A DNA stretch of 64,000 nucleotides, from contig CADEHE010000012.1 in the NCBI GenBank assembly GCA_902826775.1, positions 91,682 through 155,681 of the forward strand, read 5' to 3'. The notes under the pieces were generated by a model. That model saw only the letters and a list, made by a program, of their open reading frames with translations. It was not told the DNA's origin and did not search any database. Below are positions 48,159-56,978 of this stretch, piece by piece. Each line of letters opens with the position of its first letter. Position 1 is the first letter of the stretch. A program made the translations under genes and the position numbers. The stretch is from an uncultured Pseudomonadota bacterium. GTDB lineage: Bacteria > Pseudomonadota > Gammaproteobacteria > Burkholderiales > JALYOK01.

Positions 48159-50024
48159 ATGTGCAGAGCGGCATGCCTGCGTTGGGCGATTGGGTTGTGG
48201 GCTGCGCTGCTGCCATGCGTAAGCGGTGCGCAGCAAACTTGGCAGTACACCATCGAGCGCGGCGACACGCTCATCAGCATCGCGCGCCAGCACTTGCTGG
48301 CGGAATCTTATTGGCGGCAAGTCCAGCGCCTGAACCACGTTATCGATCCGTACCGGCTGCAGCCCGGTTCGACCCTCACTTTGCCGCTACGGATAACTCG
48401 TGTTGGGCCGGCCACCGCGCACCTGCAAGCGGTGAGCGGTGCCGTGGAGTTGATCCGCAACGGCGCTAAATCAGTCGCGGCCAGCGGGCTCGCGCTGCAA
48501 CCCGGCGATGAGCTGGTTTGCGGCGCCGAGGGTAACGCCAGCGTGGAGTTCGCGGACGGTTCGCGCGCACGCGTGCTCGCCGGCAGTCACGTCAAGCTGA
48601 GCCAGATGCAGCGTCTGGGGCAGAGCAAGGTATTCACCACCGAGATCGAGCTTAAGCAAGGGCGCATCGAGTCGAGTGTTGTGCAAAAGCCCCGCGGCAG
48701 GCAGAACTACCTCATTCGCACGCCAACCGTGGATCTGGGCGTGCGCGGCACCGAGTTTCGTGCGGCCGCGGAATCGGCTGACGCCGCCCGAACCGAAGTG
48801 CTCCAGGGCCTGGTGGCGGCAGCAAACCCTGCCGGTAGCGTCGGCGTCGGCGCCGGATTTGGCACCGTGACTAAACTCAACCAAGCGCCGCAGAAGCCGC
48901 GGCGGCTCTTGCCGCCGGCCGATCTCTCGCGCTTGTCGCAGTACGTGGCGCAGCGCCTGCCCATTGCTTTCTCGTGGCCTCCGGTAGCCGGCGCGCAGGC
49001 GTACCGCGTGCAGGTCGCGCGCGACGCCAATTTTGCCGAGATCGTCGCCGACCAACTTTCCAGCAAAGCAGAAGCGAAGCTCGCGCGCGATATCGGCGAT
49101 GGCCGCTATGCCGTGCGCGTGCGCGCCATCGATGCAATTCAACTTGAGGGCCAGGACGCAGTCGGCGCGCTGCAGGTCAAGACGCATCCGCTGCCGCCCT
49201 TGACCGAGTCGCCGAGCAACAAATCAACGGTGCGCGGTGATCAGGCGGAGTTTCGCTGGACGCGCTCGGACGAAGCTTCGCGCTATCGCTTGCAGGTATC
49301 GAGTGCGGCCGATTTTTCCACCATCGCATTGGATGCGCCAAGCTTAGAGGCCACTGGCTTGAGCGCCAAGCTCGCGCCGGGCGAATATTATTGGCGCGTG
49401 GCGAGTGTGCGCGAGCCAAGCGATCAAGGTCCGTTCGGGCAGATCAACGAATTCACGCTAAAGGCGATGCCGGCGTTTGGCGAGCAACTGCCGCTGGATT
49501 CGCGTTCGTTCACGCTGGAATGGGGTGAAGCAGAACCCGGACAGCGATTCCGCTTTCAACTCGCGCGCAATCGAGAATTTGCGCCCCTCGCGCTTGAACG
49601 CATGCTGAGCGAAGCGAAGATCCAACTGCCGCGGCCGGTGGGCGGGCAGTTTTTCGTGCGCATGAGCGTGATCGAGGCGGACGGCAGCGAAAGCGGATTC
49701 GGGCCGGTGCAGAGCATCAGGCTGCCGCCGCATGAACTACCGGTCACTTACTCGCTTTCACCGCACTTGCTGCACCTGCGTTGGCCAGCTGTGCTGCAAC
49801 CTGGTTGGAAGTATCAGTGGCAACTGGCCCAGGACACCAATTTCGCACGCATCGTTCGCGATGAAACGGGGGAGAGCAGCATTCCCAGCATCGCGCGTTT
49901 GCCGGCGGGCGGCACTTACTATGCGCGCGTGCGCGTCATCGATGCACACGGTGAGGCTGGAGAATTCGGCGCGGTCGCCCGTATCGATATGCCGTCGCTG
50001 CGGCCCTGGTGCTGCTCGCCTTAG
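48159..50024 (+). CDS. Secreted LysM-FecR protein with fibronectin-like repeats
   Basis: This 621-residue protein has a signal peptide (WAIGLWAALLPCVSGAQQ), a LysM domain (WQYTIERGDTLISIARQHLL, near residues 28-80), a FecR domain (~85-230; DGSRARVLAGSHVKLSQ, ELKQGRIESSV, TPTVDLGVRGTEF) and three or four fibronectin-like modules with recurring FRWTRSD.SRYRLQVSS / YYWRVASV patterns. It should sit in the periplasm or on the cell wall. The ATG at 48159 or a GTG at 48150 may be the start. The end ...SLRPWCCSP looks abrupt: in another frame the next codons read AVAAALVLLALALALPTAAQNAELG, like a membrane segment, so a frameshift or a lost downstream gene is possible. Confidence 0.85.
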   Translation: MCRAACLRWAIGLWAALLPCVSGAQQTWQYTIERGDTLISIARQHLLAESYWRQVQRLNHVIDPYRLQPGSTLTLPLRITRVGPATAHLQAVSGAVELIRNGAKSVAASGLALQPGDELVCGAEGNASVEFADGSRARVLAGSHVKLSQMQRLGQSKVFTTEIELKQGRIESSVVQKPRGRQNYLIRTPTVDLGVRGTEFRAAAESADAARTEVLQGLVAAANPAGSVGVGAGFGTVTKLNQAPQKPRRLLPPADLSRLSQYVAQRLPIAFSWPPVAGAQAYRVQVARDANFAEIVADQLSSKAEAKLARDIGDGRYAVRVRAIDAIQLEGQDAVGALQVKTHPLPPLTESPSNKSTVRGDQAEFRWTRSDEASRYRLQVSSAADFSTIALDAPSLEATGLSAKLAPGEYYWRVASVREPSDQGPFGQINEFTLKAMPAFGEQLPLDSRSFTLEWGEAEPGQRFRFQLARNREFAPLALERMLSEAKIQLPRPVGGQFFVRMSVIEADGSESGFGPVQSIRLPPHELPVTYSLSPHLLHLRWPAVLQPGWKYQWQLAQDTNFARIVRDETGESSIPSIARLPAGGTYYARVRVIDAHGEAGEFGAVARIDMPSLRPWCCSP

Positions 50025-50104
50025 CACTCGCGCTACCCACCGCGGCGCAGAATGCTGAGTTGGGGTCTTTCCCTCAAATGGACGCCAAGCTTGCCGCCCG
50101 TCCT

Positions 50105-51325
50105 TCAGTTCGATCTGTGCTCCTGAAGCGTAGGTTCAACGTGGACCGGCTCTGCATCCTGCGGCGCCCCGCCGGGTTCGTGCTCACGCCAGCGCAAGGC
50201 GACGCCACCGCCGATGCCCGCCACCAGCGCCATCGACCAGAACATGGCGATGGTGCCAAGCACCGATCCGAATGCCCCCAGCACCAGCGGCAGAGCGACT
50301 TGACTGGTATTGATAATGGTTAGGCGCAAGCCGAGTGATTCGCCCAAGCGACCGCTGGGCGAGCGCGAATAAAGCAGTGACATGATGTTGGGCTGTGCAG
50401 CGCCCAACCCCAAGCCAAGCACGAAAGTAATTCCTACGAGAGGCACAAAAGACGAAAAGAACGGAAACAGAGCGAAGCTCACGCTCGAACTAAGCAACGT
50501 GAATATCAGCACTTGCCATTCTGTATAGCGCCGCGACAGACGCGGCATGGCCAAACGGACAGCGAATGTCGCAAGCGCGAAGCTGCCTAGCACCAAACCG
50601 ATTTGCGAAGCGGACAAACCCACGCGCGAACCATGCACCGGAATGGCGAAAGTTTGCAACTCCCAAGACATCGACACCAAGGCGGTTGCGAACATGACTC
50701 GGCGCAGTGCGGGATGGCTCAATAGTTCCAACGGATGGCGCGGCTCGATCAGCTTGGCTTCCCCGGTGCGCTCCGGCAGCAACTCCCGGTTGAGCCAAAG
50801 CGCCACAACGGCAAGTAGCGCAATCACGGTAAGCACGGCAAAAGTGGCGCGATGGCCGACGCCATCTATCAACGCACCGCTCATCACGGGCCCCACAAAA
50901 CCAGACACCGATGCGCCCAACGCAAACCATGAAAACGCCGCGGCGCGGTTGTTAGGATCGGCGTATTCGCCCACCATGCGCTGCGCCGCGAGCATCACCA
51001 GCATGCAGCCGGTGCCGACCAGGGCGGCGCAAACCAGCAGCGGTGCAACGTCGGTATTCGCGTACGGAAACAATGCGGGCAGTGACATGCCGCCCAGCAC
51101 CAGCAGCATCCCGACCAAGGTCGGGCGCCAGGGGCCGACCGCGTCGAGCCAACGTCCGGCACGCACGGCTATCAGCATCGGCACCAGCGAGAAGAGCGCG
51201 ATCATCACACCGACCGTGAAGGTCGACGCGCTGTTCGCCAGCGCATAGAGCGAGCCCGTCATGCGGGCGGACACCAGCCCCATGTGAGCGAGCATGGCGA
51301 GAGCGATAATTCGGGCGAGAACCAA
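50105..51325 (-). CDS. MFS transporter
   Basis: This 406-residue protein has about twelve hydrophobic segments with the loop motif VRAGRWLDAVGPWRP between helices 2 and 3, typical of the major facilitator superfamily drug/sugar efflux type. LPFFSSFVPLVGITFVLGLGLGAAQPNIMSLLYSRSPSGRLGESLGLR is the matching second-half loop. The start is TTG at 51325, directly after an in-frame stop, since the first helix begins at once. The substrate is unknown. It is convergent with the LysM-FecR gene and about 95 bp from the end of ppk2, in the same direction. Confidence 0.85.
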   Translation of the reverse strand: MVLARIIALAMLAHMGLVSARMTGSLYALANSASTFTVGVMIALFSLVPMLIAVRAGRWLDAVGPWRPTLVGMLLVLGGMSLPALFPYANTDVAPLLVCAALVGTGCMLVMLAAQRMVGEYADPNNRAAAFSWFALGASVSGFVGPVMSGALIDGVGHRATFAVLTVIALLAVVALWLNRELLPERTGEAKLIEPRHPLELLSHPALRRVMFATALVSMSWELQTFAIPVHGSRVGLSASQIGLVLGSFALATFAVRLAMPRLSRRYTEWQVLIFTLLSSSVSFALFPFFSSFVPLVGITFVLGLGLGAAQPNIMSLLYSRSPSGRLGESLGLRLTIINTSQVALPLVLGAFGSVLGTIAMFWSMALVAGIGGGVALRWREHEPGGAPQDAEPVHVEPTLQEHRSN

Positions 51326-51420
51326 TCAGTGGAGCGCTTTGAGCGAAAGCACCAATCCTAGCAGGTTTGGCCGCGAGGGCCCGCAGTGCCGCGCTTCGCC
51401 GTAGGCGTCAAGCGCTGCGC

Positions 51421-52602
51421 TTACAGAACCGCCGAGTTGTTCTTTTCGCCCTGTTCGTACACCACATGCGCACGGCCAACGAGCAAGGGATCTAACGCCC
51501 CGATCGCTTCGATGTCTTTGTTCGTATAAGACAGCTTGTGCAGTACATAGCGCATGGCATTCAGGCGCGCACGCTTCTTGCAATCGGACTTAATGACGGT
51601 CCACGGCGCATCGGCGGTGTCCGTGTAAAAGAACATCGCCTCCTTGGCCTTGGTATATTCGTCCCACTTGTCGAGCGAGGCCATGTCGATGGGGCTGAGC
51701 TTCCACTGTTTGAGCGGGTGCGACTCGCGCTCCTTGAAGCGGCGCCGCTGTTCGTTGCGGCTGACCGAGAACCAGAACTTGATCAGATGCACGCCGCTGC
51801 GCACCAAATGGCGCTCAAATTCCGGCGCTTGCCGCATGAACTCCATGTACTCTTCCGGCGAACAAAAGCCCATCACGCGCTCGACGCCGGCGCGGTTGTA
51901 CCAAGAGCGGTCGAACATTGCGATCTCGCCCGCAGTGGGCAGGTGCTGCACGTAGCGCTGGAAGTACCATTGACCGCGCTCGCTTTCGCTTGGCTTCTCC
52001 AACGCGACGACGTGCGCGCCGCGCGGGTTTAGATGCTCCATGAAGCGCTTGATCGCGCCGCCTTTGCCGGCGGCATCGCGGCCCTCAAACAGAAGCACAA
52101 CGCGCTGGCCTTTTTCCTTGATCCACGCTTGCAGTTTGAGCAACTCGACTTGCAGGCGGTATTTCTGTTTCTCGTAGGCCTTGCGCGACATCAAGTTCTT
52201 GTAGGGGTAGCCGCCTTGGCGCCAGTCTTTGGACAATTCGTCGTCCGGCGAGACCGGTAGGTTTGGAAATTCGGTGGTTCCCGGCTCGAGCAGCGCTTTG
52301 CGCAGCACAATCGCATCGTCTGGGGAGGCACCAGCAAGAATCGCCTGCAATGCTTTGGCGGCCTCACCGGCATCGCCGCGCGCGAGGTTAGCGCTGATGT
52401 CCTGTAACGCGGCCACTTGCGCGGTGGTGGCTGATTCCGCTGCTTGTTCGGTCTCGAATTTCTCTATGCTGCGTGCGTCGAGGCGCGGCGCGGTGTCGCC
52501 GCGTTTGGCGCTCCGTGTTCGCGCACGCGGGCGGCGCGCCGTCTCTGATGGATTGCTCGAATTACCTGCTGGGCTGTTGTGCCGAACTCCGTTGCGCTTC
52601 AC
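51421..52602 (-). CDS. ppk2: Polyphosphate kinase 2
   Basis: This 393-residue enzyme has the PPK2 core: LLFEGRDAAGKGGAIKRFMEHLNPRGAHVVALEKPSE with Walker A near residue 172, WYFQRYVQHLP, the Walker B-like FDRSWYNRAGVERVMGF and the lid RRRFKERESHPLKQWKLSPID. It phosphorylates nucleotides from polyphosphate (class I PPK2 usually acts on ADP/GDP). The first ~110 residues are a basic, low-complexity extension (SSNPSETARRPRARTRSAKRGD) absent in many PPK2s. It starts 110 bp after the M14 gene. PPK2 links to polyphosphate storage, typical of many betaproteobacteria. Confidence 0.93.
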   Translation of the reverse strand: MKRNGVRHNSPAGNSSNPSETARRPRARTRSAKRGDTAPRLDARSIEKFETEQAAESATTAQVAALQDISANLARGDAGEAAKALQAILAGASPDDAIVLRKALLEPGTTEFPNLPVSPDDELSKDWRQGGYPYKNLMSRKAYEKQKYRLQVELLKLQAWIKEKGQRVVLLFEGRDAAGKGGAIKRFMEHLNPRGAHVVALEKPSESERGQWYFQRYVQHLPTAGEIAMFDRSWYNRAGVERVMGFCSPEEYMEFMRQAPEFERHLVRSGVHLIKFWFSVSRNEQRRRFKERESHPLKQWKLSPIDMASLDKWDEYTKAKEAMFFYTDTADAPWTVIKSDCKKRARLNAMRYVLHKLSYTNKDIEAIGALDPLLVGRAHVVYEQGEKNNSAVL

Positions 52603-52711
52603 GCGATCCTCTCTGTCTTGTCGCCGCTCCCGCCATGATGCAGTTTGCGCAGCGTACTGATAAGTAAATATATAATTGAGCAGCAGCGGGAATTGCGCAT
52701 TTTGATCTAGA

Positions 52712-53749
52712 TCAAAACGCGGCCGGCTGTTTTTTGTGAGTTGGAAGTGTCATTGGTTCCATTAGGTAGCACAGGCAATCGGCACGCACTGCGGGTACAT
52801 CGCGCGTCAGCATCGCCGGAATAGCCGGGCGCGCTAGGCGGATCTCGCCATCGAGATAGTCAAACCATGATGAGTGGTCATTGTTCGTATGGCCGCCGAT
52901 AACTTCCAGTTTGGCTGGAGGTGAAGAGTGTGTTCTTGCTAGCACAGTGCCCGCAGGCAGTGGACTGAAATTGAAGTGATCGAGGCCGGGCCGGAAGCAG
53001 ATCTGCGCCGCGCTACCGTCGAAGGAAAAGCTAACGGCGGGCGGCACTTTGACGACTGCGACAGTGTGCAACAGTTCGACATCGCGCTGCAACACATCGT
53101 GCGCCGGAAAATGCGAGAGACTCAAACACGCTTCGATAAATTCTATGGCGTGCGCGACGCCTTCCGGCGAGCCGATGCGTCCGCATTCGGCCGTCACTGC
53201 GGGACACAGCTGCGCCATGGCGACCGATTGCACGCCGCGCGGGCGTTCGATGTATACGATGACACGGCTGAATAGGCGTGCAAGATGCAGGAACGGCTGC
53301 TCTAGTTTAGCCACACAGCCATAGTGAGGATTTAGGCCAGAATTATTGTGCAGATCAACGCTTGCAAACGGGTGGCGCGCGGCCACCTGATCGTAGACTT
53401 GGCGCATGAGCGCAGCTTCGGGCAGACCAGGTGAGGCGGTGCCGGGCCAGACGCGGTTATAGTCTGCTTGGGTGTTCAGTGTACGCAACGCTTGAGCGGC
53501 AGCTTCGATGTTGCCGATGAACACCGACAGCGCGCGCGGCAAACTGGCGTTGCCGCGGCGGCGCAAGACCGCTCTAAATGCGTCGAAACCCGCAGTCTCG
53601 TTACCGTGCAGCAGCACGGTGAGGAACAACGGTTGCGGGGTGCGTCCCGGCAGGTGTATCAGCGTCGGTCCGGGTAGCAGACGGTGAAGGGCGCGGGCAT
53701 CGCAATCCAGCAGCGCGGCAGGCACATGATCGAGTACATTCAATTGCAT
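52712..53749 (-). CDS. M14-family succinylglutamate desuccinylase/aspartoacylase-like
   Basis: This 345-residue metallohydrolase has the zinc motif FLTVLLHGNETAGFDAFRAVL (His-x-x-Glu, near residues 47-50), the third ligand in ASVDLHNNSGLNPHYG (near 150) and the catalytic Glu in AVTAECGRIGSPEGVAHAIEF. These are typical of the AstE/AspA group, which removes acyl groups from amino acids. The start ATG at 53749 lies 8 nt after the stop of the GCS2 gene, so the two form an operon. In other proteobacteria such pairs come with an ATP-grasp RimK-like ligase, absent here. Confidence 0.88.
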   Translation of the reverse strand: MQLNVLDHVPAALLDCDARALHRLLPGPTLIHLPGRTPQPLFLTVLLHGNETAGFDAFRAVLRRRGNASLPRALSVFIGNIEAAAQALRTLNTQADYNRVWPGTASPGLPEAALMRQVYDQVAARHPFASVDLHNNSGLNPHYGCVAKLEQPFLHLARLFSRVIVYIERPRGVQSVAMAQLCPAVTAECGRIGSPEGVAHAIEFIEACLSLSHFPAHDVLQRDVELLHTVAVVKVPPAVSFSFDGSAAQICFRPGLDHFNFSPLPAGTVLARTHSSPPAKLEVIGGHTNNDHSSWFDYLDGEIRLARPAIPAMLTRDVPAVRADCLCYLMEPMTLPTHKKQPAAF

Positions 53750-53757
53750 GCTCGTGC

Positions 53758-55173
53758 TTATAAATCCCACTGATGCACCGGCGCGCCGCTGCGTTGGCGT
53801 TCGCAGTATGTGGCCATGAGCTCGAACCAATCGCCCGCGCGTGCATGCAGGCAAGCGCGCTGCCAAGCCGCTCCGGTCTGACCGGATCTGATGCGGCCGG
53901 CGATGACATCGAGGTAACGATCGCTGTCGTCGGCATACACGCCGAACTGTTCCAGGCCGCGGCGCGCGGCACCTAGAATCACCTCTGCCAGCAAGCGGTC
54001 TGCGCGCATCGTCCCAAGCCCGGGCCAGCTGAGCTCGGCGCTGAGGCCAGAGCGCGCTGCCTTGTAGAAATTCGCGCGCGCTGCGGAGAAATCGAGTTCT
54101 GTGCAAGCATGATCGACGCTCACGAGGTAGTGCACCAGCCCGATGTATAGCGCGGCGTTGGCCATCATATCGATGAACGTCGGCCCCGCTGGCAGAATCC
54201 GGTGCTCGATGCGAATATGAGGTGTGCCGTCCTCCTCGAAGCCAAGCAGGGGGCGATTCCAACGCCAGATAGTGCCGTTGTGCAGGCGCACGTGCCGCAG
54301 CGCTTGCGCGGGGTCCTCAAAGCATAGCGGCAGAAGCACGGGATACTCCTCGAGATTTTCTCGTAGCCAATGAGCCGGCGAGTTGAGGTAGCCGCGGCCA
54401 AAGGTGACGCGCTCCACGCCTTCGTGCAGGCCGCTTAATGAAACCGCTTGCTCGAACAGCGGAATCCGCGTTTCGTCCCACAACGACTTGCCGAATAGGA
54501 ACGGCGCGTTGCCACTGACAGCTAAAACCGGTCCGGAAGCGATAAGCGAAGCGTTAAAGTAATCTTGCGCAAGGTGCGCCGGCGTTTTCAGGTGCACCTG
54601 AAACGAAGTCGTCGCTGCTTCGAGCATGACGTCTCTATGCTCGACTGACAAGCGCTCGCGCCCGCTGATGTCGATGCGGATTGGTTCACCGCCGCGTTGG
54701 CGCAGCACTTCGCTGTTAAGCGCGTAGTAACGCTTCAGCGGCGACATGTTATCGAGCGACAAGTCCTCGTTGCGAATAGTCGGCAGCGTGCCGATCATGA
54801 CCATGTTCGCGTCGAGACCGTGGGCTACAGCATTGCACTGTGCCCAAACTTGCTCCAGTTCTGCCTCCGCGCTTCGCAACGCGTAGCCCCGCAGCGGTTG
54901 CGGCGTGCAGTTCAACTCAACGTTGAAACGTGAAAGCTCCGGCACCACAAGGGGGTGATCGAGCGTGCGCAGGAAGCGTTCGTTAACTGGATGCGGAAAA
55001 CTGGCGTGATCGAGCAACCAGGCTTCGAGTTCAAAGCCGATGGCGAAGCCCTGCTCCGACGGCCGTCCCGCGCGCAACCAGTCGCATGCCAGCGCCGTCT
55101 CTGCGCTCAGCCGCGCACCGAAGCGTTGGAAGTCGCGCTCGGTGAACGCGGTCTTGGAAATCTCGTCGCCCAC
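53758..55173 (-). CDS. GCS2-type glutamate-cysteine ligase-like carboxylate-amine ligase
   Basis: This 471-residue protein has the GCS fold: GFAIGFELEAWLLD near residue 43, FNVELNCTPQPL near 85, NMVMIGTLPTIRNEDLSLDNMSPLKRYYALN, ATTSFQVHLKTP and RIEHRILPAGPT. These are metal/ATP/glutamate sites of the GCS2 (YbdK-like) family. Products are gamma-glutamyl conjugates of an unidentified amine or amino acid. It is the first gene of a GCS2-M14-ppk2 series on this strand. Whether the M14 hydrolase releases or edits the conjugate is unknown. Confidence 0.87.
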   Translation of the reverse strand: MGDEISKTAFTERDFQRFGARLSAETALACDWLRAGRPSEQGFAIGFELEAWLLDHASFPHPVNERFLRTLDHPLVVPELSRFNVELNCTPQPLRGYALRSAEAELEQVWAQCNAVAHGLDANMVMIGTLPTIRNEDLSLDNMSPLKRYYALNSEVLRQRGGEPIRIDISGRERLSVEHRDVMLEAATTSFQVHLKTPAHLAQDYFNASLIASGPVLAVSGNAPFLFGKSLWDETRIPLFEQAVSLSGLHEGVERVTFGRGYLNSPAHWLRENLEEYPVLLPLCFEDPAQALRHVRLHNGTIWRWNRPLLGFEEDGTPHIRIEHRILPAGPTFIDMMANAALYIGLVHYLVSVDHACTELDFSAARANFYKAARSGLSAELSWPGLGTMRADRLLAEVILGAARRGLEQFGVYADDSDRYLDVIAGRIRSGQTGAAWQRACLHARAGDWFELMATYCERQRSGAPVHQWDL

Positions 55174-55209
55174 GCCGCCCGCCTTCTTAGCGTCGATACC
55201 GCAGTGCGC

Positions 55210-55698
55210 CTAAACTAACTCGTGCGCCTTCTGCCCGGCGTGGTACGTCGTGTAAATGATCACAGGTATTGAAAGATCGCCGAGGTGCTGCTGCACCAGC
55301 GGCGCGACCGCGCTCCATTCCAAACCACCCACGCCGGTTGCCAGGCGCGGCAGCGCGATACTGGTGAACTGTTCCGCCTCGATCAGCCGCCGCAGCGCGC
55401 GCAGCGCGTGTCCCACATGCTGCGGGCTGGCCTTGCCTGGTTTGGAACCGTGGCCGTAGGCCGCTTCTTGCGTGAATAGATTGACGATGCGCTTGCCATC
55501 GGCCGATCCCCAAGTCCAAAGCTCGCCCGCTTTAGGATGCTGACTTTGGCAATAGTGGCGGAAATCCTTGTACATCGCGGGCCAACGCTCGCGCAGTTGC
55601 AGCGCCAGACCGCTTTGGAACGGATCGTTAGGCGCGACGCCATGAGCGGTCGCCTGGGCCGCCGTCAACAGGATGTCACCGGATACTTCGCTGATCAT
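55210..55698 (-). CDS. Macrodomain protein (ADP-ribose binding/hydrolysis)
   Basis: This 162-residue protein is a lone macrodomain. It has SEVSGDILLTAAQATAHGVAPNDPFQSGLALQLRERWP at the N-terminus, resembling the DarG/TARG1 (ALC1-like) group, then the loop RIVNLFTQEAAYGHG, a central ALRALRRLIEAEQFTSIALPRLATGVGGLEWSAV (the GxGG ribose loop near residue 122) and IYTTYH. Such proteins remove ADP-ribose from proteins or DNA. No DarT-like ADP-ribosyltransferase lies within the window. GGA about 5 nt before the ATG is the ribosome site. Confidence 0.87.
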   Translation of the reverse strand: MISEVSGDILLTAAQATAHGVAPNDPFQSGLALQLRERWPAMYKDFRHYCQSQHPKAGELWTWGSADGKRIVNLFTQEAAYGHGSKPGKASPQHVGHALRALRRLIEAEQFTSIALPRLATGVGGLEWSAVAPLVQQHLGDLSIPVIIYTTYHAGQKAHELV

Positions 55699-55919
55699 TT
55701 GAATTCCTTGTGGTTGTTTGCGTTTTGCAGGAGCCTCGCAGCAGCCCCTGTCGCCATGCTAACCACCCGAAATGGGCAAACTTTGAGCTAGCTCAAAGCT
55801 TTTGCATTTATTGCGGGGCGGAGGCCACGAGATGGGGCTCGCAATCACTCTTCGGCTCGCGGTGCAGCACGAGCGCAGGCTGGCGATCATTACATCTGTG
55901 GCCGCATTGATCGCGTATC

Positions 55920-56888
55920 ATGAAGGCGTTGTCATTCCCAAATTCGTCGATGGCACCCAAGAAAATCAGTGTGGCCCTGCATCTACGCGACGCTGCGGCA
56001 ATGCTTGCAGGCATTCAAGCTGCTGAAGCGGCAGGCGTAGCAGGTGTGTGGGTAACGACCGGCGCCGGTCCGGACGGGCTCACCATCCTCGCGGCTGCGG
56101 CACCGGCTACCCATTCTATCCAATTAGGCACTGCTATCGTGCCCACTTATCCGCGCCACCCTTTGGTTACGGCGCAGCAAGCCGCCGACCTTTATGCGCT
56201 CGCGCCCGGCCGGTTTACGCTGGGCCTGGGACCGAGCCACAACAGCATCATGCAAGGCCGTTACGGCCTCACTTACGAGCGGCCGCTGACGCATCTGCGC
56301 GAGTATGTCGGTGTGGTGCAAGCGCTGCTGACGGGCACGCAAGTGGATCACGACGGTGCGCAGTATCGGGTGCATGCGAAGCTCTTCAATGCTGCGCCGG
56401 TGCCGGTCTACATTTCTGCTTTGCGCGCCAAGTCATTTGCGCTCGCTTCGGCGATTGCCGAGGGCGCCATCAGTTGGCTCTGCGCCGCGCGCTACTTGCG
56501 CGACGTTGCCTTGCCCGCGCTGGAAACGGGTGGGCAGAACGGGCGGCGCGCCCGCTTGGTCGGTCATGCGTTCTTGGCGCTTGATGCCGATGCCCAGGGC
56601 TTGGAAAAGGGGGTACAGGAGTTTCTGGTGCACTACCCGAAGCTTGCCAACTACCAAGAAATGTTCGCTGCTGCCGGCTTTCCCGAAGCGCGCCGCGGCG
56701 ACTGGTCGCAGCCGATGCTTGACGCCGTTTTGCTGCACGGCGATGAGGCCGCTTGTGAGAAAAAAGTGGTGGAATTCTTGCGCGTATCTGGCTGCGATGA
56801 ATTGATACTTTCGCTCATGCCTCCGGGTGAGAATAAAGCCGAAAGCATCAACCGCGCTTTGCGCTGGGTCGGCATGCTCAATGTTTGA
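55920..56888 (+). CDS. Luciferase-like (LLM) flavin/F420-dependent oxidoreductase
   Basis: This 322-residue protein is a TIM-barrel LLM enzyme: QAAEAAGVAGVWVTTGAGPDGLTILAAAAPATHSIQLGTAIVPTYPRHPLVTAQQAADLYALAPGRFTLGLGPSH is the family core. RPLTHLREYVGVVQALLTG and VPVYISALRAKSFALASAIAEGAISWL follow. Relatives use F420 (methylenetetrahydromethanopterin reductase) or FMN. Start is ATG 55920, or 55950 if the first ten residues are not translated. The stop is 90 bp before the ATG of the next gene, in the same direction. Confidence 0.87.
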   Translation: MKALSFPNSSMAPKKISVALHLRDAAAMLAGIQAAEAAGVAGVWVTTGAGPDGLTILAAAAPATHSIQLGTAIVPTYPRHPLVTAQQAADLYALAPGRFTLGLGPSHNSIMQGRYGLTYERPLTHLREYVGVVQALLTGTQVDHDGAQYRVHAKLFNAAPVPVYISALRAKSFALASAIAEGAISWLCAARYLRDVALPALETGGQNGRRARLVGHAFLALDADAQGLEKGVQEFLVHYPKLANYQEMFAAAGFPEARRGDWSQPMLDAVLLHGDEAACEKKVVEFLRVSGCDELILSLMPPGENKAESINRALRWVGMLNV

Positions 56889-56978
56889 TTGGCGCGAAGT
56901 GGGCCGGACTGCGACGGTGCGTCCGTGCGTAGAGCGCCTAGTTCAACACGTCATCGACGAATCGGAGAAAGGAAACTT

